Shown here: positions 55,846 to 64,000 of the stretch, piece by piece | Position numbering within the stretch: position 1 is the first letter of the stretch | Layout: each line of letters begins with the position of its first letter | Assembly: GCA_016271365.2 (NCBI GenBank) | Contig: CM057456.1 | Span: 1,394,399,501 to 1,394,463,500 of the forward strand | Reading direction: 5' to 3' | DNA: 64,000 bases | DNA from: Neoceratodus forsteri | Taxonomy: Eukaryota; Chordata; Ceratodontiformes; Ceratodontidae | Notes under the pieces: model-generated | Database searches by the model: none | Seen by the model: the letters and a program-made list of their open reading frames with translations, nothing else | Told to the model about the DNA's origin: nothing | Position numbers and translations under genes: made by a program

Positions 55846-58143
55846 ATGGATAAGTTGACTCCCGGATTTCGGCAGTGCCCATGCGGGCAGAAGATGTCGT
55901 GCTGATCTGCACTCCTACATTATTGCCTTGGAAGCAGGCACGATCAGGCCTGCGAGGTGTGCAAGTCCTTCTCAACCACTGTCCTCGAAGACCGTGCTGC
56001 CAGACTCCAACTTGGGCGCCCCGAGAGACGTATTCCTCCAGTGAAGTCAAAGGAGGCCCGTTGGGTGGTGTCCGCAGCGGCGGGCTTGGCTGAGCAACTT
56101 GAACAGATGATCGCCCTCGAAGAGGAGGCGGCCCAGGCTGCATCTTCATCCTCCTCGGTCGCGGCATTTATCCCGCTCTCCTTGGGCTCCTCCTACACTG
56201 CTTCTTTTAAGGAGCTTTGTCAGTCCCTCTCTACAAAAGGTGAGGGTCCATCGGGACATACCTCTTGGTCCAAGAAGAAGGACTCGAAGGGTAAGTCCCA
56301 CCGTCGGCGTTTGTGGGAGCGGGAGAGGTCCCTTCCCTTGACAGTCGACACTCTACTTCGGTCGAGGTTGAGGCTAAGGCCGCTGGCTTCATGGTGTCCC
56401 CGTCAGGTCAGCCAGCCGAGACACCTGTCGATGCGGTCGAGATTTTTCTTGATGGGCTGTCAACTGGAGAAGCCGACAACCCTTCTTCACCGGTTCCCCC
56501 GGTGGAAACCGAGGACTTGCCTACGCCTCCTGTGCTGGAGTCCCCGGTTAAGGTTCCCGAGCTGAGGGAGGAACGGGTTTCTCCTGCTCCCTCCCAGACC
56601 CACCATCGGAAATACCGACGGTCTCGGTCTCGGACCTCTTCTAGGTTTAGCCGATCCCGCCGACACTGGCGGTATCGGTCTCGGCACCGAGGAAAGCGGC
56701 AATGCCGCTCATCCTCGTCTTCTTCCTCCTCGGAGGAAAGGCTTCAGCGAAAATTGCATCGACGCTGCGAGGACTTGATGTGGCAGCAGCTCCTTCTGAC
56801 CGGGAACAAGCCGACCCCGTCGCCTTCCCCGGCCATTAAGTGGCTGTCACTGGAACGGCCAAAACAACCCCTCGTGGTTATCGAGGAGCCCAAACCGGCA
56901 GCGGTTGTTCAGCCGAAACTGGCTGCGCCACCCATTGTGGTGGAACCCCCGCCTCCACAACCTAAATCTGGGGCTCCGACCAAGGATTCTTGGTCGGGTC
57001 AGGGGTTGCCCCATCGGTTGTCGGTCACCGTCACTCCCGATCATCCTTGGCAAGTGGAGGGTGGCTCAGGCCCTAGGCAGCTGTTCGCAGACTCCTCGGA
57101 GTCTGATGATGACTGTTCCCTGTTCTCCAGGCCCCTTGACCTGGAGTCCACTGGGGGATAGTCGGTGGATGAGAGCCCATCCTCATTCATGGGTTTCTTT
57201 GGCTCATCTCAGAATCTACTGGGATGAAGCTCGAACCCGTGTCTAAGCAGGCCAAGTATCCCCTCACGGAGATACTGGACTGAGGGGATTCTCCCACAGA
57301 GGCCTTTCCAGTGGCTGAAACCATTGTTGGCCCAGCTTTGGAGTTATGGCAGCGGCCGGCTTCTTGTTCTGCTCCTTCGGCCAGGATGGCCAGGAAGTAT
57401 GCGGTCCCCACCGGTTCACTATCCGGTTTTTCAGAGCACCCTTCTGCGGAAGGGCTTGTGACCGATAGTGTTTTCCGGCGTTCGGGAACACCAGGGACAT
57501 GGACAAGCCTCCCGACAAAGAGTCCAAGAAGCTGGACTACGCCGGGCGTAAAGTGTACGCTATGTCCTCCCTAAGCCTTCGTCAGGCCAGTTCGGCCGTA
57601 CTGATGGCACACTTTTCCCACGCCCTTATGGGCTTCCTGGATGAGGTGATTCCTCATCTCCCGGCTGACCTCCAGACTACGGTCAAGCTGGTGTGGGATC
57701 AGGGAAGGACGGTGGCGAAGCAGCAGCTCCAAACTGCTCTTGATATTGAAGACTCTTGTGCCCGGTCAGTAGCGGCCAGAGTGGCCATGCGCCACAGAGC
57801 TTGGCTGCGGATCTCCACCTTCACGGCGGATACCCAGCACAAGCTGGCAGACGTCCCCTTCCTGGGTACCGACTTGTTCGGTCCGGGGGTGGAGGGCCAT
57901 TTGCAGAGGATCGAGAAGTCCAATGCCACCTTGGACTCGGTCACATCTGCCCAGAAGGACAAAGGCCGCCAGCAGCAGCATAAGCCCTTTCGGCCTTCTG
58001 CCCCTACGGCACGTCCAGCCCAGCAACACCAGCATCAGGGCCAGCAGACTCGCACTTGGCACCCCAAAGCCAAGCCTGCAGCTTCCTCCAGCAGGAAGCT
58101 GGGAGGTCCCTCGGCCGGTCCCTCCTCCAAGCCTGCCCAGTGA
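55846..58143 (+). pseudogene. DIRS gag (ORF1)
   Basis: The likely start MDKLTPGFRQCPCGQKMSC is at 55846 with a stop at 55903; the Cys/His pattern continues in other frames (HDQACEVCKSFS near 55939). 55957-56310 reads TVLEDRAARLQLGRPERRIP and EQLEQMIALEEEAAQAASSS. An Arg/Ser-rich section (SRSRTSSRFSRSRRHWRYRS near 56620-56680) lies in a second frame. The C-terminal part 57499-58143 is one open frame with LRQASSAVLMAHFSHALMGF, WDQGRTVAKQQLQTALDIED and a Gln/Pro-rich tail. Gag would form the particle. At least three frame changes break it. Confidence 0.8.
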
Positions 58144-58199
58144 CGGGTTGAGGATGTCACCCCCAGCCTCGGCACTCCCCCCCGGGTTCCCCCGTGGGG

Positions 58200-58965
58200 G
58201 AACGGCTCCGCCACTTCCTTTCCGCCTGGTCCACTATCACCACGGACCGCTGGGTGTTGGAAGTGGTAGGAAAGGGTCTGCCTCTGGAATTCGAGCAGGC
58301 CCCACCCTTCTGAGCCGTCGCCCCACGGGGGGCTATGGGGTCCGTGGCCTCTCTGTTGGACCGACGAGCCGACATTGCCCTGCTCCTCCAGAAGGAGGTG
58401 ATCAGGGAGGTGACGGATCCTTCACCAGACCCAGGGTTTGTGTCCAGGTATTTCCTGGTCCCGAAACGGACGGGGGGCTGGCGCCCTATTCTAGACCTAC
58501 ATAACCTGAACAGGTTCCTAAGGTCTCGAACCTTCAGGATGGTCACTCTGGCTCAGATCATTCCATCCTTGGAATGAGGTGTGTGGTTCTGTTCTCTGGA
58601 CCTCCAGGACGCGTTCTTTCACGTCCCAATCCGTCCGTCCCACCAGCGATTCCTCCGCTTCAGAGCAGAGGGGTCCATTTACGAGTTCCAGGCCATGCCC
58701 TTCGGCCTCTCTCCAGCTCCCAGGGTCTTCACCAAGTGCATGGCAGTGGTGACAGCATCTCTGCGGCGCCGAAGGATCCGGGTGTACCCTTACCTGGACG
58801 ACTTGCTGATTGCGGCCGCCACCAGACTAGAGGTGGAGCGGTCCAGGGATCTGGCCCTCCAGGTTTGCGCTCAGGTTGGCCTCCTCATCAACGAGGCCAA
58901 ATTGGAACTCGTGCCAAAGCAGGTGATTCAATTCATCGGGGCAGAGCTCAACTTCTCTTCGAGCC
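58200..58965 (+). pseudogene. DIRS reverse transcriptase, one in-frame stop
   Basis: Begins with STITTDRWVLEVVGKGLPLE (about 58210-58280), then GFVSRYFLVPKRTGGWRPIL and DLHNLNRFL. A TGA at 58575-58577 interrupts the frame just before WFCSLDLQDAFFHVPI (catalytic Asp), which continues in the same frame. RFRAEGSIYEFQAMPFGLSP follows, and the catalytic YLDD is intact in VYPYLDDLLIAA (58785-58820). A frame change near 58965 leads into RNase H. Confidence 0.9.
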
Positions 58966-59034
58966 AGAGTACGGCTCCCGGCGGACCGGGTCGAGTTTCT
59001 TTCCTCCTTTGCCCAGTCATTTCAGGTTGGGCAA

Positions 59035-59645
59035 TTGCACCCTGCCCGGGACTTCCTGTGCCTCCTGGGCCTCATGGCAGCCTGCACCAGCATGGTCCGT
59101 TGGGCCCGTTGGCACATGCATCCCCTACAGTGGGGACTGGCCAGTCAATGGTCACAGCGCTCCGGTCCTTTGGACCAGCCAGTGGCAGTGACCCAGGAGA
59201 TGTTGAACGCTCTCCAGTGGTGGATCGTTCCAGCTCATCTGCAGGAGGGCATCCCGTTTGTCCACCCCGAGCCGACGGTCACTCTATCGATCAGCGCCTC
59301 TCTGATGGGTTGGGGTGCCCATCTGGGGGAGCACAGAGCACATGGTCTCTGGTCCCCTTGGGAGTCTCGATGCCACATCAACTTGCTGGAGCTTCAAGCG
59401 GTCCGACTAGCCCTTACCGCCTTCGCTCCGTTTGTAGGGGGTCAAGTGGTCCAGGTCCAAACGGACAACACCACGACCATGTACTACCTAAACCACCAGG
59501 GTGGGACATGCACCTTGCCCCTGTGCAAGGAAGCTCTCTGCACTTGGTCCCTTGTGAGCAGACTGGAGGTGGATCTCCTAGTCATCCATGTGGCGGGAGC
59601 CTCCAACACTCTGGCCGATGCCCTAAGCCGGATAGGTGCTGCATC
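59035..59645 (+). pseudogene. DIRS RNase H
   Basis: In one 359-codon frame: SISASLMGWGAHLGEHRAHG (the first Asp position reads Ser/Ala, so the Asp may be lost), HINLLELQAVRLALTAFAPF (Glu), VVQVQTDNTTTMYYLNHQGG (Asp), and ASNTLADALSRIGA (final Asp). It cleaves the RNA strand after reverse transcription. The domain is otherwise complete. Confidence 0.85.
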
Positions 59646-60049
59646 TCACGAGTGGTCTTTCCTGCCGGAGGTAGTACATGATCTGTCCTCCCACTGGGGC
59701 ACACCTCAGGTGGACTTGTTTGCCTCCAGGGAGAATGCGAAGCTGAGGCTGTTTCATGCCCGCCCCCCCTCAGCAGGGCTTGCTGCAGGGGGATGCCTTC
59801 TCGAGGCCGTGGACCCCGGGCCTCTTCTACGCCTTTCCCCCATTTCCTTGGATCCACAAGGTGCTTCTCAAGGCGAGGAGGGACAAGGTGCAGGTGATTC
59901 TGGTAACCCCAGACTGGCCCCGCCAGTTCTGGTATCCGGATCTCCTCAGCCTCAGCTCCAGGCTCCTGAGGCGGCTCCCAGCCCGCCCGGACCTGATCTC
60001 AGTCAACCAGGGGAAGGTTCTCCACCGGACCTTCAATCTCTGCACCTGA
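59646..60049 (+). pseudogene. DIRS methyltransferase-like block
   Basis: After RNase H, EWSFLPEVVHDLSSHWGTPQ and VDLFASRENAKLRLF are followed, after a frame change near 59755, by GLFYAFPPFPWIHKVLLKAR and VILVTPDWPRQFWYPDL. The order D-F-A-S-x-E-N...PP...VLV-P resembles phage Dam-type N6-adenine methyltransferases reported in DIRS elements, with AFPPF in place of NPPY. The same block is visible in the older copy at about 49680-49920. Activity is unproven. Confidence 0.6.
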
Positions 60050-60174
60050 CGGCCTGGTTCCTGGCTAGAGTTCCAGGCCTTGGGTCTTTCCGACAAGGTC
60101 CTCAGTGTTGTTGAGGCATCCCGTAAGGAGTCAACCGGAAGTACTCGCCTTCATTTGGTGTCAGGAGTAAGGGG

Positions 60175-61065
60175 TTGGACCCTCCTCCTGCTCCTTGGCC
60201 AGCATTCTGGACACCTGTGGTCCTTCCTCAGCTGGGGCTTCGGTCGACGACCCTAAAGGTGCACCTGGCAGCTATCTCTGCTTACGGGCACAGGCAGGAA
60301 GCAGTCAGTGGCATGAGGAGGAAGGTGGTTGGGCGGCTTTTCAAGGCACTGATCACGTATCCTCCAGTGTGAGAACCTCCACCTCCGTGGGATCTACTGC
60401 TGGTATTGGCTAAGTTCATGGGCAAGCCATTGAACCAATGCACAGGTGTGACATCTCTCACCTGTCATGGAAGACCGCCTTCTTGGTGGCTATCACGTCC
60501 AGCCAGAAGGATGGGAGAGCTCCAGGCGCTTTCCATCGAGTCTCCTTATCTGGTCTTTCACAGGGACAAGGTTGTCCTACGCCCCCACCCGAAGTTCCTT
60601 CTGAAGGTGGTGTCGGAGTTTCACCTTAACCAGGTGTTGACTCTGCCGGTGTTCTACCTCAGTCACACCTCGGAGGCTGAATATAGGCTCCATACTTTGG
60701 ACCCTAGAAGAGCGCTCTCTTATTACAAGGAGCGAATGGCTGAAGTTCGGGGAGAGGTTCGCCAGCTGTTTGTCACCTACGCTGAAGCCGCACCTGGCAG
60801 AACTGCAGCCAAGCGGACGATAGGCAGGTGGATCACCTCCTGCATAGATCTCTGCTATAGGTTGGTGGGCATGGAGCCTCCCAAAGGGATAAAAGCTTAT
60901 TCTACCCGCCATACCGCTGCTTCGGTGGCTGCTTCCAGGGATGTTCCTATCCAGGAAATCTGCAGGGCTGCTACCTGGAAGTCAGCACACACCTTTATTA
61001 CCCACTTCCACATCGACCTTGAGTCATGCCGGGATGCTGGTTTTGGAGGTACAGCCATATATTAA
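60175..61065 (+). pseudogene. DIRS tyrosine recombinase, nucleophile Tyr replaced
   Basis: The N-terminal part reads STTLKVHLAAISAYGHRQEA (60245-60305), ending at a stop near 60370. The frame 60406-61065 has PARRMGELQALSIESPYLVF, RTAAKRTIGRWITSCIDLCY and then KAYSTRHTAASVAASRDVPI with the catalytic Arg-His. ATWKSAHTFITHFHIDL follows, where DIRS recombinases normally have HY; the codon is TTC (Phe). YR would insert the circular copy into the genome. Loss of the Tyr and the stop suggest it is inactive. Confidence 0.85.
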
Positions 61066-61066
61066 G

Positions 61067-61342
61067 AACTCAAAGTGGAGACTAAATGTGTATTCATTAA
61101 GCAGAAAATATTTCCAAACTTCAGTTGAAACCATAGTTGAGGAATACCAAGCTCATAATCATGTGGGAAGCACATTAATGGGAGCCTGGTGGGACGGCCT
61201 AAAAGCGACAGTCATATGGAAAATTATCTCCTATGCTTCACATCTTAAAAAAGAACAGGAGAAACAGCGTTTAGAATTAGAAAGTCAAATATATGACATC
61301 AAGTGTGAGCACATTTCATTAAATGGGCAACATAAACTATAG
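61067..61342 (+). pseudogene. L1-like ORF2 linker fragment
   Basis: VYSLSRKYFQTSVETIVEEY, GAWWDGLKATVIWKIISYAS and HLKKEQEKQRLELESQIYDI match the segment between endonuclease and RT in L1-type ORF2 (WEALKAYIRGKIISY...KKE...LE). It is open to 61342. It is joined directly to the truncated DIRS. Confidence 0.75.
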
Positions 61343-61365
61343 TTGGATCAATTAAGGAAAAAAAA

Positions 61366-61660
61366 CCCTCCCTCCCCCTGGGCATACCTTTTGTGGCCAT
61401 AGCCACTGGAGCTGCTCCTCGCCTGTCCGCCAGCATTAATCAGATACCCTCCCTTTCCCCGGGCATACCTTTTGTGGCCATAGACGATGGAGCTGCTCCC
61501 CAGAATTAATCAGATACCCTCCCTCACCCGGGGCATACCGTTTGCGCCTGAAGCCACCGGAGATGCTCCTCACCTAGCTGCCAGCATTAATCAGATGCAC
61601 TCACAGCTGCAGCCAGGACCCAACCAGACACAGCGCCCTACTGTTATTTGAATTTGGTGC
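61366..61660 (+). repeat. Tandem repeat, three units of 70-81 bases
   Basis: The units 61366-61446, 61447-61516 and 61517-61596 share CCCTCCC, GGGCATACC, TTTGTGGCCATAG (changed in unit 3), GAGCTGCTCC and ATTAATCAGAT. A conserved tail CACAGCTGCAG...ACCAGACACAGCGCCCTACT follows. The same unit plus tail recurs at 62360-62500. Tandem units upstream of an ORF are typical of LINE 5' UTR promoters, an inference here. Confidence 0.85.
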
Positions 61661-61734
61661 CTTTTCTGAATCTCTGCTCCACTGCTTTTTTACCTTGCTT
61701 GTACCTAAGGACTGCCTTGCTGAACTTCATTTAT

Positions 61735-62135
61735 TTCACTTATTTTATTTATTTATTTCATTTTGGTAACCAGGTAGGCCCAGTAAGACCAGATGGTCCC
61801 TTTTTCAGGGGCAACCTGGGGTAATTACAGAGAGACATAAAGCAGTGACTTATCCATTATACGATTAGAGAGAAGCAATAGCCACATAATACAGAGGAAT
61901 ACTGCATCATTAGTTGACATAATTTTTAACATAACAGGAGACACAATTTACAGAGCTATAATAAAGCTATAATTTATATAATTCAAAAGTCTCACAGGTT
62001 GAGGCCTAGTGTGCTAATTTTAACCACTTTCACTTGCAGCAGGAGCATTGGTTAGATTTCAATAGATGGGATTTGAGCTCATTCTTGAAACCCCTTAGGG
62101 AGGTAAATGTTTGGATGCTGCTTCATTGCAGTTTC
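61735..62135 (-). mobile_element. LINE 3' end fragment (minus strand)
   Basis: The (ATTT)n stretch, TTTTGGTAACCAGGTAGGCC and ATTACAGAGAGACATAAAGC parallel the fragment at 11523. It separates the two repeat blocks, so it probably inserted into the 5' region of the next element. Limits are approximate. Confidence 0.45.
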
Positions 62136-62359
62136 AACTCTGTTATGCTATGTTTTAGTATTTAATTTAGTTTAATTGTACTTTAATTTATTGTTTGGTA
62201 CATGTGATGTTCTGCACCTTCCCTGTAAGCTTTCTGTCTGTACTTTCTACACTTTCCCTCTAAGCCTGCCTGCCTTCCTTCCTTCCCTTGTAACTTGAAC
62301 ATAATCCCTCCCTCCCGCCTGCTGTTTATTTAAACTGTGTCCCTTTTCCTCCTCAGATA

Positions 62360-62500
62360 CTCTCCATCCCCCCCGGGCATACCTTTTGCGGCCATAGCCG
62401 CCAGAGCTGCTCCTCGCCTGCCCACCAGCAGTAATCAGGTATGTGCACAGCTGCAGAAAGGACCCGACCAGACACAGCACCCTACTATTGTTTGATCCAC
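62360..62500 (+). repeat. Fourth unit of the 61366 repeat with tail
   Basis: GGGCATACCTTTTGCGGCCA, GCTGCTCCTCGCCTG and GTAATCAGGT, then CACAGCTGCAG...ACCAGACACAGCACCCTACT. It lies about 100 bases before the first long frame of the LINE that follows. Confidence 0.85.
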
Positions 62501-62595
62501 CCACCCCCCATTCTTGGTTGTCTCTAAATTTATAGGATCTGCTGGTCACCTGACTTTTCCTTCTCAGCTCCAGCCACTAGGTATCACTAAATATT

Positions 62596-63760
62596 TTGCT
62601 TTTCCTGCTGCCAACATGTTCAACCCTCTATCTCACTAATTACTTGCCATCCTGTCCTGGCCCTACCTGCTCCCCTACTATCTCAGTCTCAAGCAACAGC
62701 CCTCCCCACCCTCTCCACCTCCATGTACTTTTCCTGAATTATGGTGCCTTCCACCACCTACCTACTGTTCCTCCTTCTTGCGTCTCATACCCCTCCTCTG
62801 TGTCCCCCTCAAAGGAGCACCCCCCCGTAATTGCTCCTCCTTTGTCACCCTCCCCTTTCTACATGCTGTCACTACCAGCACCTACCACCCCATCCACCCG
62901 TGCCTTCTCTGTCACCCTAACTAAGCATATATCCCTCCATCACCCCCCCCCGAGCCCCCTAAACCTTACTGTTCTCTTCCAAGAAGCGTCTACTGTACTC
63001 TTTTCTCCTCCTTCTCTTCTTGATTTTAGGAGATGTCGAACTTAATCCCAGTCCCCACCCCCTTCCCCAAAGGGTCTTCAAATTTCCACATAAACACCCG
63101 CAGTCTTCTACTCAAAATGGACACCCAAAAAGTCTGGATTACCCAGCACCCATTAGATGTTCTCTGTGTCTTGGAGTCCTAGCTTTCCTCTCACACCCCC
63201 GAAACCCAACTTATCCTTCTGAACATCACACTTTACCGACAGGACCGTGGCAAGCAGGGTGGCAGACTTGCCATGTATGTCCAAAGCTCACTCCCCAGCT
63301 CCATCTCCCTTCAAAAACAGTCCCCAAATCCTAAGAGACCCTCCTTGTTCATCTCTCCCTACCTTCCACAGTCCCCATCTATATCAGCACCCTCTACACT
63401 GCCCCTAAACTAGTCCCTAATTCCCTCTTATCATGCCTCTACTCAGTTGTCTCCCTCTCCTCTGATGGTGAGCTACTCATGATGGGGGATTTCAACATTG
63501 ACTGGCTCTCTCCCCCCAACACCAGAACCTCCACTGAGTCACTAAATCTCTCTCAGCTGTTAAATGAACCAACCCATTACAACCCACACTCCACCAACCA
63601 TACCCTCCTCAACTGGATCCTCTCCTCTCACCCCCACCATATATCTGCCTCTGGAGTCCTGAATGACACTATCAGTAAGCACTGTTTCACTTATCGCATC
63701 AGGAAGGTTCACCTTCCCAAATCCTCCCCCAAATATCTCCGCTATCGCTCTACCCACAAA
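62596..63760 (+). pseudogene. L2/CR1-type LINE with 2A-like motif and endonuclease
   Basis: A Ser/Pro-rich frame 62596-63045 precedes a hydrophobic Leu-rich stretch (from about 62990) that runs in frame into GDVELNPSP at 63029-63055, one residue off the 2A consensus DxExNPGP. Endonuclease blocks follow in another frame: HINTRSLLLKMD, HPLDVLCVLES (catalytic Glu) and MMGDFNIDWLSP at about 63481-63516 (Asp, Asn). The last has a C-terminal GVLNDTISKHCF where SDH is expected, so that Asp is lost. RT is absent. Frame breaks separate the pieces. Confidence 0.75.
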
Positions 63761-63837
63761 CTAGCTCCCTTGTGCAGCACAGGGGCCAGTTGGTGCCTAA
63801 GGAGGAGATTAAGGGACTCTATCAGAAACAAAAATGG

Positions 63838-64000
63838 TAAAGGGTCAGTCCACAACTGTTATATCATGGAATGTGAAAGGATTCACCTCCCCAGCTAAGA
63901 GAACTAAGGTGTTAACAGCATTTAAAGGAAAACTGCACTCTCGTATCGTCTAAATGTCATTTACTTCGATGTCAGCAGACAACTCTTTACATGTAGCAGT
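63838..64000 (+). pseudogene. L1-like endonuclease start, cut by window edge
   Basis: TVISWNVKGFTSPAKRTKVL at about 63858-63917 is the N-terminal block of L1-type endonuclease (ISWNVRGL.SP.KR.KVL). The expected LQET block is not readable before the window ends. It belongs to a different element from the preceding LINE. Confidence 0.65.

Larger units (their letters stand above)
55601..61066 (+). mobile_element. Younger GC-rich DIRS retrotransposon, right end lost
   Basis: Gag, RT, RNase H, methyltransferase-like block and YR are present in order, with far fewer breaks than in the copy at 46.4 kb. The left edge is near 55600. The right side stops abruptly inside the last codons of YR at about 61066, where L1-like sequence starts, so the right terminal repeat is missing. 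It is markedly richer in GC than its flanks. Confidence 0.85.

Noticed and set aside
61366..61596. Regular repeats as a possible CRISPR array
   Set aside because: Units are contiguous without unique spacers, and the context is vertebrate.

Overview
The window looks like nuclear DNA of a vertebrate with a repeat-rich genome. I recognise no host protein-coding gene. Almost every readable protein signal is a broken retroelement. The mix of CR1, L2, L1/Tx1-like and I-like LINEs, Penelope-like elements with hammerhead ribozyme cores, DIRS elements, a Gmr1-type Gypsy element, an epsilon-like endogenous retrovirus (ERV), tRNA-derived SINEs and several foldback/MITE elements fits an amphibian best (caecilian or salamander as a guess). 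This rests on element content only; a lungfish or another repeat-rich vertebrate is not excluded.

Layout. 1-3.3 kb: Penelope-derived non-coding ends with hammerhead motifs, and a TTAA-flanked foldback element. 3.7-8 kb: a DIRS gag relic split by a SINE, then two L1-like reverse transcriptase (RT) fragments. 8.1-15.1 kb: one minus-strand I-type LINE broken by an L2-like LINE tail and a 1.7 kb near-perfect palindrome, followed by a SINE. 15.9-17.2 kb: minus-strand CR1. 18.4-18.8 kb: L1 ORF1 relic. 19.2-24 kb: Penelope-like element split by a 1.9 kb TG...CA element. 24.0-43.6 kb: a nested stack in which a minus-strand Gmr1-type Gypsy element carries, inside its 5' LTR, a hAT-like MITE and an L2 LINE; the L2 was itself hit by a 9.7 kb ERV with a GGCAG target duplication. 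44-46 kb: a second copy of the 12.9 kb foldback family. 46.4-51.6 kb: an old DIRS element with inverted terminal repeats. 51.6-55.3 kb: mostly unassigned, with two SINEs. 55.6-61.1 kb: a younger GC-rich DIRS element. 61.3-64 kb: tandem repeats resembling a LINE promoter, a LINE with a 2A-like motif and endonuclease (EN), and the start of an L1-like endonuclease at the edge.

The genes do not form a host pathway. Each element carries what it needs to copy itself: LINEs use EN plus RT, DIRS uses RT/RNase H/tyrosine recombinase (YR), and LTR elements use Gag/Pol. Nearly all are disabled by frameshifts, stops or lost catalytic residues. By eye the ERV LTRs differ by only about 1%, making it the youngest datable insertion; the Gypsy LTRs differ by several percent. 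The order of nesting gives a relative chronology. All positions were read by eye, so element edges may be off by a few to tens of bases unless a target duplication fixes them.
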